From NCBI GenBank assembly GCA_030789695.1, contig CM061132.1:33380418-33444417 (forward strand): a DNA stretch of 64,000 bases, written 5' to 3'. The notes below the pieces were generated by a model that was not told the origin of the DNA, did not search any database, and was given only the letters and a program-made list of their open reading frames with translations. A program made the translations under genes and the position numbers. Below are positions 44,549 through 55,054 of this stretch, one piece after another; within the stretch, counting starts at the first letter, position 1, and each line of letters starts with the position of its first letter. Origin of the DNA: Scilla litardierei. Taxonomy: Eukaryota > Streptophyta > Magnoliopsida > Asparagales > Asparagaceae.

Positions 44549-45777
44549 GCTGCAAAAGACATAGAATGAATTTAGTGTAATTCATGATAAAAAAATATAG
44601 TTAATATGGTTTTTATTTAACTATGGTCTCCCACTATTTTACGATCATTCTCGGAAATGAACGAATTTTAATATCTTAAAATATAGTGATAGAGGGACCC
44701 AATCATCATGAACCTCACAACCTTGAGGAGACTCAATAAGTTGATTGGTTCCATGATTGGTAGACTAACTCTTAGTCAATCACATCACATGTGACTCCCT
44801 ATCGATTCTTACCCACAGTTACTTATGATCTTGAGGAGACTCAACTAATCATAATGACTGGTCTAGTCAGACCCTTGATTTCGTGTTCAGATTTGACTTA
44901 GATCGATGCTCGAGGAGACCCGACGCATCGATTTGGGTCAAGTCCAGACTACATCACATGTATGTTGGAGTTTGTTCCTTAAAGAAAAACATGTCATAGC
45001 TTGAGGAGACTCAACAACTATAAATGTTTTCTTTGAGTTACAAATCTCCAAAATCAAGGAGGGATACGAATTAATCTTTAACAAGATTTATAACGCATTG
45101 ACTAGATATAACCAAAGCTAACACATTTTATTATCAGCAACTTTGCGTTACAAGCGGGCATGACCAGGGTTAGGGCCGGGCAGGATCACTTGCGCCCAGC
45201 AAAGCTGAGTCGATCCACAACACCTTCCCTAACTACCTACCCATACCATTCTCCATTGAAAGTGCTAATGATAAAAAGTGTTATATTGATTTAATCTGGT
45301 TGTTATGATTTATTTAACTAGTTAATCCTATCAACTAGTCATAACCTATAATTCAAAATTATTAGGATGTGTTTCATAACTTTTATTAGAAACCTATCAA
45401 CTATAGGATTTTAATAAATCACATCAGAATTGTTTCAACAAACAAGGGACAATCCTAATCATTCATTAGGATTTGTTATTTAAAATATTGTGAACAACAT
45501 TTTAAAACATAGCCAAAGCTAGTCATTTAAATTTAATCAGATTAAAGATTTAAATGAATTTTAATGGCTAACCCTACAAGTCTTTCTTTTAGCAATTATC
45601 AAATAAAAGCAAAAAGAAAAATAAAGACATTAATTATCACATAATTAAAAAGATCTAATCTTGGTTTTCAAAACAATTTTCGAAAAATTTGAAAACCAAC
45701 ACATAGTTAGTTCAAGACTAACTACAAGTTTTAATAACATGCATTTCATAAAAGCAGTATTTAGATAGTCTATGTAG
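44549..45777 (-). other. Element D non-coding leader in place of gag, with four stem-loops
   Basis: Between the primer site and the pol ATG there are 1,229 nt without any open frame of note, where copia elements normally encode Gag. A GC-rich module lies at about 45150-45215. Nearer pol, 44699-45034 holds four consecutive inverted repeats, each with TTGAG-GAGA-CTCAA (one variant) at its tip at 44723, 44831, 44910 and 45001. The sense RNA would form stem-loops with UCUC loops. Confidence 0.8.
44699..45034 (-). ncRNA. Four-unit stem-loop array (candidate structured leader RNA)
   Basis: Unit 1: outer arms CCAATCAT (44699) and ATGATTGG (44753). Unit 2: TTATGAT (44823) and ATCATAA (44848). Unit 3: ATCGATGC (44902) and GCATCGAT (44925), extended by GACTT (44895) and AAGTC (44940). 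Unit 4: AAAGAAAAACAT (44981) and ATGTTTTCTTT (45024), with one bulge. Tips are TTGAG-GAGA-CTCAA in units 1, 2 and 4, and TCGAG-GAGA-CCCGA in unit 3. In sense RNA the tip stem of unit 3 keeps pairing through a U-A to C-G double change and an A-U to G-U change. I classify it as a structured RNA region; independent transcription is not implied. Confidence 0.6.
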
Positions 45778-45793
45778 CCTGGCTCCGATACCA
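45778..45793 (-). other. Element D primer binding site (initiator tRNA-Met)
   Basis: The minus strand reads TGGTATCGGAGCCAGG, one base from the initiator tRNA-Met complement, 1 bp from the 5' LTR. Confidence 0.92.
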
Positions 45794-45794
45794 A

Positions 45795-47073
45795 TGATGG
45801 GTTTTATCTGATCCAAGGGCTCTCTTTCGACTAGTGCATTGTCCGTCCTTCGCCCTACTTGAGAGCGAAGGTTGGACAACCTTGCACAAAATTAACGCAG
45901 CGGAAGCGGAAAAATAAAGAGAAAAACTTTATATAAACATTTTATATAAACTAGCCCTATCTGCATAAAACCCAAGCCAAGAAAATGCTACTATCCCGGG
46001 GTTGGGTCCAGACCAACCCCTGAGGATACTACTATCTAATTAACTACTATAGCTACTGCAATAAAATAATGCACATTAATTAAAACTAAAGTTGAAAAAA
46101 CTCAACATACCCGTAACTCTTGCCTTGCAGCAAAAGTGTTACCGAAGGCAATCAATTGCCCTTCCCGCAGGAACCGCTCCGATTCCAGCAACCACTTGCG
46201 CCGATCCAAGCAACTTCTCGTCGCCGAGCCAACCACTTGCTCCAGAAAGTTTCACTCGAGTGAAACCTCTGCCAAGATTTCGGATCTGAATCTGAACTCC
46301 TTTGCGGCTTTGCTAGAGCCCTCAGGAGTAAGGCAGAAATTTATAGGGAGGGGAGAAATATTAATTTAAGCTTAGATCCGAGCGTGCTCCAACATTTTTG
46401 AGAGCCACTCAGATCTAGAGCTTGGGACGAGTTTTGAGGAGGAGAGCAGACCCCTATTTATATAGGCGGTGGACTCTCCACTTCTCTCAAAATCCGATGT
46501 GGGACTATTAATTTGGGATTAATTAAATCAAGTTAGTTTGCCTTTCACAAAGGGCAAACTTTCTCAAATTTTAACTCCCTCACCGTTGAGCTTCAATGTT
46601 GGTACAACCTACCAAATCAAAGAGGGTTCAACGGTGAACGCGTAGGAAAAAACGGCTCGTCAATCCGAGTCCGTTTGACCCTTCAAACAATTGTCCAAAG
46701 TTAGCCAAAAGTCATGCTTCTATTAGAAACGTAGCCGTCAAGAAAATCCCAGGTTTCAAAAAACCCTAACCAGAAAATTCGGGCTTGGTGGGCCTCCATT
46801 TTCGCTGGTTTCAGCCCAACAGTTTGGGCTGACTTGTTTTGGCTATAACTTGTGCATTTGGACTCCGTTTTTGACGCGGTTTGAACCTGCGTTTAGAGCG
46901 GGACGATCCCGTCATCTAGGTAACGTTTTCAACGTGTTTATTTAATTAAATATAGTCTTAAACAATTTAAGACACATTTAATCTCTTTTGCATCATATGC
47001 AAATTAGTCCCTATCTAGGCTTAAATTTTCATTTGCATCAAATACAAATGATCCGAGGGCATATTCCTCTACA
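45795..47073 (-). repeat. Element D 5' LTR (copia, 1,279 bp)
   Basis: Near-identical partner of 38924-40202, adjacent to the primer site. The second GGTTG target copy follows at 47074-47078. Confidence 0.95.
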
Positions 47074-48390
47074 GGTTGCAATAGTTCCTATCCGTCCAAT
47101 CTCTTGCAAACAGATATGGGTATAGATTCGCAATTAAAAACCCTAGCTTTGGTCCAATCTCTTGCAAACCAAGTCTAGAGAGATCCAATTGTCAATCTAA
47201 ATCAAATATCTAGGCCTTCCAATCAATTGGGATCCAATCTCTTGCAAATCCCAATCGATATGAATCCCTAACTATCCGTAATTAATCAATCACAACCTAA
47301 CCCTAATCAATTCTACCAACAATTCCATAATTTCATCACAAATTAGAAATTGGGTCCATAGGGTTCATCCCTACGCCCTAAGACGATGGCACTACTCACT
47401 ATTCATCATGAAATTCTCAGAAAATCAATAATAATATCAAGGGAATTCATTGCAATAGAGAAATAGATAATAAAAATTGAGTTTTTCATAGGAAATAGAC
47501 ATACCAATGAAGATCCAATGATATCCAATGAGAATCCAATAAAAGTAACCTTTAAATCTCCAAAAAGAAACCCTAAATCTAATTAAACTAAAAAGTTCTG
47601 AAAAGTTCTCAAAAAGGCTGCCAAAAGCCCTCTCAATTAGGGCAAAAACTGGGTTTAAATACCCCTCAAAATCGTCCAAAAAATCGTGACCAAACTGCCC
47701 CTGCGCAGCCCAGAAATCGCAACTTGCGCAGCAGGCGGAGCGGCTCACTCGGCCGAGTGACATTGTCACTCGACAGAGTGATAGACCCTGTAAGAAAACA
47801 TTAAGTCAAGGGGGGTCTCAGGGTCTGCCTTCGAAGGTGACTCGGCCGAGTATACTTATCCGTTCGGCCGAGTGGCTTTATCGTTCGGTCGAGTGACTTT
47901 CTACAGTATCTTCGAAAAATACAGTAACTTCGGCCTTTTTTTGGACAATTTCTCTGTACCACTCGGGCGAGTGAGATTTCACATTTGGCCGAGTATACGC
48001 TAAAATTAGCTCTGTGTGCGTATCCGTTCTGGTCGGCCGAGTGGGGCTTCTTGTTCGGCCGAGTGAGTGCTCCACTCGGCCGAGTGGCATGCTGTAAATG
48101 CCCAATCTTCTCCGTTTCTCCTCCTCGTCGCTCCTACGAAGTTCCTTCTTCTTCCACTCATCTTCCATTGCTGAATGGCCCTCAAATGAGCCACGGGTGA
48201 CACTCTTTAGCGCTTGCAACCCCATTGATCTCAAAATCGCTCCAAATCGCTCCATATTTCCTGAAATACGATAAAAACAAGAAATAGTGAAAAACATCGC
48301 AATATTGTCGAATAATTGTGAAAACGCGATATGGGCGATCAAAACGGCATGCAAACATGCAGAAAAAAGGTGTAAAATATGGAGTAATCA
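47074..48390 (-). repeat. Element C 5' LTR, part 2
   Basis: Resumes with GGTTGCAATAGTTCC and aligns with 29150-30498. It ends ATATGGAGTAATCA at 48390, followed by CTAGT, the second target copy. It contains the same palindrome array (47745-48087), with one motif mutated (cactcgacagagtg). Confidence 0.93.
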
Positions 48391-48849
48391 CTAGTGTATG
48401 GAAAAGCTTGCCACCTTCCGGTAGAATTGGAGCATAGAGCATATTGGGCAATAAAGAAAATGAATTTTGATTACCAAAGCGCCGCCACTAGACGAGCCCT
48501 TCATAGCAATGAGTTGGACGAATTTCCGCGTCATGCTTATGAAAATGCGAAGATATACAAAGAGAGGACCAAAGCCTATCTTGATAGAAATATCACGGTT
48601 GTTCGCCATGATGTCGGCGACTAGGTACTTCTATATAACTCAAGACTACGCCTCTTCCCCGGAAAGTTAAAGTCGAGGTGGTCCGGCCCCTACAAGATAG
48701 TAAGCTTATCCCCAGGAGGTGCTGTTGAGCTCGAAGGAAAGAACGGAAACTTCAAGGTTAATGGTCAGAGAATTAAAACTTACAGAGCCGGAGAACCTAT
48801 AGGACAGGAGGAGACATACTTCCTCGAGGGATTCCCCGACGACAACTGA
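48391..48849 (+). pseudogene. pol: Element B integrase C-terminal part
   Basis: After the CTAGT duplication the integrase resumes in the frame left at 28664. It shows VYGKACHLPVELEHRAYWAIK, NELDEFPRHAYENAKIYKER and HDVGD, then a stop. In another frame it continues through [20 protein letters not shown] and [10 protein letters not shown] to a stop at 48849. The GPY/F-type WSGPY motif marks the C-terminal domain of Ty3/gypsy integrases. This join proves that C inserted into an already present B. Confidence 0.93.
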
Positions 48850-49913
48850 TAAATTAAGGGGAGTCGAGCTCACGACTAAAAACGAGCGCTTATTGGGAGG
48901 CAACCCAATTTCTTGGATTTATGATCTTCTCTTTCAATTTCTTATTCTTATTTTATATTCTAGAGATAAAATTTGATGAGTTTATACTTTGTACAGGTTA
49001 GATATGAGAGCAGATTGACGTTTCGATTGGAAGGAAGATGGAGGGCAGCAACGAGATTGGAGGATATAGCCCAGGAAATTGGGGCAGAAAAGACACAGGT
49101 AGCTCGACCGAGCAGCTTCACTGCTCGGTCGAGCAATGCAGACACGAAAAGGGGAGGGAGTATATTGCTTTTTCTACACGGCCCGAGCAGTCTTTTGCTC
49201 GGTCCGAGTAGAAATAGACTCGGTCCGAGCATGAAACTGCTCGGTCGAGTACTACAGGCTTTTGAATTTGAGGAGAAAGCAGCACTCTACCGACACGACC
49301 CGATTATTATCGGCTCGGCCTGAGCAGTAGGCGACTTGACTGAGCAGCCTATTACTCGGTCGAGTGCTATAGGCTTTTGGCGATGACGAAAAATCATCAC
49401 TCTGTCAACCTGGCCCGAGCATTTCCGACTCGGTCCGAGCAGTTTTCAGCCCGACCGAGCAATCATACTGCTCGGTCCGAGTCATATATCACTGCTTATC
49501 AAGCTGTATAAACTTGCGATGCGCCTTTCAACCGTACCCGCTTTTGATTTTCAAAGTCGTAACCTATTCACCCCTCCTCTTAGCTCGACCCAACCCCTCT
49601 CCTTCCCCACTGCTGTCGCCTTCTCTCCAGCGGCCGCTCCTTCTCTCCACACGGTCGACACCTCTCGCTAAATCTTCAACCGAGCACCCCCACACATAAA
49701 ATTTACTTGTTTACGTTAAAATATATTAACGTTCTCCCTATCCTATTTCAGGTATGAATTTCCAAATTCAGAGGACACTTCTTTGAAAAGCTTGGGGACA
49801 CTCCGGATTAGCGGCAGTCACGACACTGAACATAACGCCATCTCATTCTAGTCGGTAAATTCGTTCCCCTATTTGCTTTACATATTACATCACTATTCTC
49901 CTCTGCTTGCACA
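48850..49913 (+). other. Element B pre-env region with internal palindrome array and splice-acceptor-like site
   Basis: Begins with the post-pol block GTCGAGCTCACGACTAAAAA, CGAGCGCTTATTGGGAGGCAAC. An array of CTCGACCGAGCAG-type palindromes follows (49100-49483). A pyrimidine-rich stretch and a strong acceptor-like tract TTCTCCCTATCCTATTTCAG end at 49751, with TTAAC upstream as a possible branch point. The env-like ATG is 162 nt further. AAGCTTGGGGA occurs at 49789. A possible ORF overlapping the array (48973-49323) is a product of the repeats. Confidence 0.65.
49100..49483. repeat. Internal CTCGGTCGAGCAG array of element B
   Basis: About twelve motifs (AGCTCGACCGAGCAG, TGCTCGGTCGAGCA, GCTCGGTCCGAGTAG and others) of the same type as the B LTR arrays, placed between integrase and the env-like ORF. 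The intervening bases are unlike those of the LTR array, so it is not a simple recent LTR duplication. Confidence 0.8.
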
Positions 49914-50291
49914 ATGCCTCCACGCCGTGCTAGACCCATCAACACGGGCACATCAAATCCTAGGCCTACTCGGCGTACGTGTCGTACACGCTCGCCCATT
50001 CAAACCAACCCTGTTGCCGAATCATCCACCAACTCCTCCGCGCCACCCACCGCCCCTCTTCTCCCTAAACCCCTTTACATAGGCGACGCAGTATACGAGG
50101 TTACGTTCCGTGACGATGACCAAGACGACCAGTTCTCTGCCATGCTCCTACTAACAGGATATGGCGGTGCGATGACTCAACCGTCAGTCGAGCGTGACCT
50201 GCCTTTCCTTCAGAGCCTCATTTTTCACATTCAAACTGACCCTCCCCATGATTTCCAGCCAGATCCACCCACCGCTCCTGGTCCACAGTAG
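49914..50291 (+). pseudogene. Element B env-like ORF, internally deleted
   Basis: A 125-codon frame starting MPPRRARPINTGTSNPRPTR, basic and Pro/Ser-rich like the start of the C ORF1, with VTFRDDDQDDQF corresponding to ITFRNDAHRARF. The conserved core of about 250 residues is missing. The frame passes straight into a Pro-rich tail; its stop is at 50289-50291, followed closely by DPSSPPPEGGASA-type sequence as at the end of A. An internal deletion is the simplest reading. Confidence 0.65.
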
Positions 50292-52058
50292 AGGGACCCA
50301 TCACCACCCCCAGAGGGTGGTGCCTCTGCTTGATGTCGTCCTTACCCGCTTTTGCCTCCCTTATTTATTTTGTGCCCATCTGTCTGTTTGGGGCCTTACA
50401 CTCACATAGCTTGGGGGAGGATCCATCCATGCATCATATTTCATTCTGCATTGCATCATGTCATGTTTTTATTTTATTTCCTTTCTGCACAGTTTCTATT
50501 TTATTCCCCCACCCACCCCACCCCTTTAGCATCATCTCCCTCTCACGAGCGTTTTCTTAGCAGTGAGGACACTGCTAGGTTTAGCTTAGGGGATGAGCGC
50601 TACCGCTTTATTTTTGATTTTTTCTTTTACATTTTTCTCCCCTATTTCAGTTTTTATTTCGCTTTTCCACCGTTTTTTCACGTCGTTTTATTTTTTCTAA
50701 TTTCGCATCATATTTTATATTTTCACTATGCATACATCTCTTTTTCTTTATTTTCCTCTTTTCTCCTCCTCCTTCTCTTTATTTGCTAAGGATGATCCGC
50801 ATGATGATATCTCTCATGTCCTTATCAGTCTTTTACGATGCTCATTTTCGATGACATGCTATTAGGGTAAATTTCAGTTTTACTATCTATATGTGTGCAT
50901 TTCTTTTACTGATCTATCTGATTTAATGCTTAAAATGAATTGAAAATCGAATGCATGAATTAGTATCTAGTATGATCTATGTTGGGTAATGCACCTAGGT
51001 TCACACATCACTAGAACACTTGGAGTATCTGTTTTTATCTTATTCACTTCTGATTTCATGCCTGCTGCTATGGTACTATTTACTGCATGTCTTTTTCAAT
51101 ATTCATCTAGAGAAATGAAAATATCCATGCTATATATGAGTTTAGTTAGGGTTTTATTTTATTGAACCGTTGTGCACCCTCTTATGAGTGAACTGAGAGT
51201 CTTACTATTTTTCCTTCTCCACATATCTATTTATATCTCTATATATCAGTTGGTTGCACCCCCATAGCTTTCTCTACCGTATCTCGCTTCCCAAACCCAA
51301 AAGGAAAAAGTATAGCTTCTAAATGAAAAAAAGAGAAAGAAAAAAAGTGTGTATATATTCACATGTGAAAAAGAAAAGAAAAAGAAAGAAAATGAATAAA
51401 CACTATTTTATATCATTTCATTAGAAGATATCATCTATTCTGGGAAGAAAAAGAAAAATTTCCAATCATTTTCCTTGATGCGACGCCTCAAGCTAAGCTT
51501 GGAGGGTAAACCAACTAATCACATGAGTGAGCATGACATTAGAGTGGAGACGGTACATAACGGGGAGATTTAATAACACCTAAACTTTACGAATTGCTTT
51601 AGTAATTGAAGATTTTTCATGAATCGAAATGAATATCTGAATGGCATGGCATTTTCTACTCTCTACTGCATGTTGTGTGATTTATTTATGCTCCTTGTGT
51701 ATCTGTGATTGAAAAGGGCGTTGCCAACTTCTTTATACTAGGCTCTAGGGATTGCATGAGATTGATATGATTTGATGGCGTTATTTCAGTAGATCCCTAT
51801 TATTTGCCTGCATTGCATGCTAGTCATATGATTTGTAAAACTAGAAATTGCCAGTAGCATGTATGTTTATCATTCAGAGCATCGCGATGAACTATTTAGG
51901 CTTGAGATCTGACGATCATCCTTAGCACTCTCCTCTCACTTCTCTTATTACTTTTCCTCTCTTTCTATTTTCATTTTCTTATTCCTTTTTGTTTTCCTCC
52001 CGGCGTACCGATTATTCGTCTTCCTCGAGGACGGGTAAGAGGTAAGCTTGGGGGATTT
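50292..52058 (+). other. Element B 3' UTR and polypurine tract
   Basis: Pyrimidine-rich sequence co-linear with 5450-7229 of A. The polypurine tract TAAGCTTGGGGGATTTT ends at 52058 against the LTR. AGCTTGGGGG-like motifs also lie at about 50407, 50577 and 51491. The open frame 50352-50789 encodes a Phe/Ser-rich peptide and is compositional. A-rich sequence with many GAAAAAG repeats occupies 51300-51460. Confidence 0.75.
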
Positions 52059-53778
52059 TGATGTGTCCATACTTTCTACTATTTTCATATCATCATTTCA
52101 TTGCATCCCATGCCATTTCGCATCCAAATCCCACATTTTACTACGAAATTGCATTTCTGACGATATATTAGAGTTTCGTAGTGTTTTATGAGTTTTCAAG
52201 GATTTTGGCGTGATTTGGGACCCAACTTGGTATGGACACATCCGACACATTCATGAGCTCATTGGCGAGGCTCTAGAGGATTTTTCCATACTTTCAGAGC
52301 CATTGGAGGAGAAGAGCGAGAGCAGAGGAGAGAGAGGAGCATTTAGCAGCTCTTGGAGAGCTTTTCCCAGGCTGCTCGGTTGAGCAGTTCAGATGCTCGG
52401 ACCGAGCAGCTCCAAATGAAGAAAGAGGCTGATACGGTGATCACTCGGACCGAGTAGTTTATCTGCTCGGTCGAGCAGCGTCAAAATTTCAAAGCTAAAG
52501 CAAAGAAGCGACACGGCCCGAGCAGCTCTTCAGTGACCGAGTCAACCCCCGCTCGGACCGAGCAATGCTGACTCGGTCCGGGTAGGCAGAGCGATAATTT
52601 TGAAGAATCTTGACTCCCTGTAGTGCTCGGTCGAGCAGTTCATCTGCTCGGTCCGAGAGACAGAACGAGTAGCGCATTGCTCGATCGAGTCACCTACTCG
52701 GTCGACAATTTCAGGGCTATTTTGGAAAGTTTTGTGAAGCTGCCGTTCACGCGATTTTTGGCACCGAAGCTGGGAGCTGTGGGAGATGAAAAGGGGGCGA
52801 TTCATTTTGAGTTAGGAACGTTCTTTTGCAGGGAGCTTAGGCGATTTTGTATTGGGTTTTTAGATTAAAAACTTCGGATACTTTTAGATTAAAATTGAGA
52901 GATTAATATTTTGGTCCTCATCTACGTTTGTGTATTGGAATCTGGATTTTCTGGATCTATTGTTCGTCTATTCTCTTCCTCTCTCGCTGTAAGTTTTTAT
53001 CTCCATTTTATTGATCTGCAATGATGTGTTCGTATTTAAAAATTGCATCTTTATCCGTTAACAATACCATGAGTGAGTAGATCTTTCTAGGGTCGATGGG
53101 TTAACCCTAAGATCATAGGGGAAGACGTAGATCTGAATCTCTACGTTGAATTAAGGATTTAGGGGAGTATTTCGGCTGATCATACCGAATCCCTAGATAA
53201 CCCGTACTGAGATCATGCCCACGGTCTGTGGAATTGATGTGCTTAAGGGGTATCTCTGGGATTCGAATAGGAAAATCGGTGGATCCAACCAAGGCTCGCG
53301 ACCATGCCCGGCTCGTGCCTTGAGGGGATCCATCAACGAACTATATCACTATGTTGACGGCTACCGCCATTGCGTCAATGAGAGCCACCGAAATACCCTG
53401 TATTTCTAACCCACGAGAGTGGTACGAATTGGGGGATTAATTCCCTAGCCCTAATGCAACGTAAGGATCCTATTCTAACGTCGACCCCTGACGATCTTAG
53501 TGGTGATCCCTAACGCCCTAGTCCCTTTTATTAAGTAAAATAACAACAACACTCCAAATAAATCTTTCACCCCGATCGCTATCTTACTTCGAGACTTAGA
53601 AATAGACATAGTATCCATTTACACTATCACCGTCCCTGTGGGATTCGATATCTTTTATACTATAACTCGACACCGTCTGCTTGCGGATTGAGCCCGGAAT
53701 TAAAGCCTAGTGACCATACCACGTCTGGCGATCGTGACACCGCCAGATGGAATCTAGGTGTAGGTTTCAGGTGCGTAA
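52059..53778 (+). repeat. Element B 3' LTR (Athila, 1.72 kb)
   Basis: Starts TGATGTGTCCATACTTTC and ends GGTGCGTAA, against ...GTGTGTCA in the 5' copy, so the terminal CA has mutated. The palindrome array lies at 52371-52704. The target copy GCAGC follows (53779-53783). Confidence 0.92.
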
Positions 53779-53783
53779 GCAGC

Positions 53784-55054
53784 TTGGGGAGCTTGGTCGT
53801 CAGAGAGAGGAGATGGTCGGAGGCGGTTGCTTTGTCGGGAGTTGTGGCGGGGAGTCGGAGTTCAGAGAGGTTGAGGGAGCGCTGTAGGGTGTTGTTCGAT
53901 GGGGCTGAGGCTTCATGGGCTTCTGCTCGTGGTGGAGCAGGGCGGCAACACAGTGGAGGGGAGGTTGCATCGGAGTTGGTGTGTCTGCGGTGGTGCTGGT
54001 GGGAGTTGGACGGAGGCGAAAGGAGTAGGGGCTAGGGTGTGTCGGAGTTAAGAGGGGTGGTTGCATCGGAGGCTAGAGGACGGTGTGGGTGTCGGGAGTG
54101 AGGCGATGGGCCGTGTTTTGAAGAGGAGAGGGAGGATGGGGTTTTATGAAGAAGAAGAAGGAGAAGAACAAGCAGAACGTGCGTGCGGGATTTGTGCACG
54201 AAATCGTGCTAAATGGGGAATGCAGGGGGTTGTTGCAGATGTGGGATGTTGCTAACAGATAGAGAGATAGGGGGAAGTTGTTGAGAGTAACAGTAGGAAG
54301 GGTGACGTTGAGGGCTTGGGGTTATCCTTATGTAGAAGGGGATGAGGGCGGACGTGGGTTGCCGCATGCAAGAGGGGATCACGGGTACGGGTAGCTAGGA
54401 TATGATTAGTTTTAAAAATCAATTTAGTTAAAGAAAGTTTAGACTTAAAAATTTGAATTTGAAGAATTAATATATTAAAGAAAATAATCAGATTATTTAA
54501 AAAGGGTTAGATTTAAAAAAATTAGATCTGAAAAGATATCAATATAGTTAAAAATCAGATATTTACAATTTCGCTCTTCGACTCGATGACATCCCAAAAA
54601 TTATATGTAAAATACCGGGACGATCATGGCGTCGTGAGGATCGGGTCCCAACAACTTGATTTGATGATATATTTTGTTGATATAATATGATCCTCAACAA
54701 CAAGATGTGATAGGTTAAGATTTATTGAGAAAATTAATACAATTAAGATACTTAGAATTAGAAGGATTGGACTTGATTAGGATAATCGATTTACTTAAGA
54801 TTAGATTTGATTTGAATTTGAAATCAATTTGGTTAATATTTTAAAATTAATACGATTTGGTCTCTGCAATCAACATCAACCAAAATTATAAAGAAGATAT
54901 CCACGCGACCTTGAAGTCGCGATGATCACGAATACAGGGACCGATCGCGTGTGTTCAAGCTATGGAATATAAAATTATATAGTAGTTACTCCAATGAATC
55001 ACTATACTAATAAAATACGTACGAATTACGTACATATAGAAACTGGTCGTTACA
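53784..55054 (-). repeat. Element E 5' LTR, part 2
   Basis: Resumes with TTGGGGAGCTTGGTCG, aligning to the left LTR from about 17528, and ends GGTCGTTACA at 55054, matching GGCAGTTACA at 19391. The G-rich block (53784-54240) and AT-rich tail are conserved. It lacks solo LTR L, so L inserted into the left LTR only. Confidence 0.88.

Noticed and set aside
23388..53778. Idea that the adjacency of B and C is an assembly error
   Set aside because: Exact CTAGT duplication, intact LTR edges and in-frame continuation of the integrase on both sides support a real insertion.
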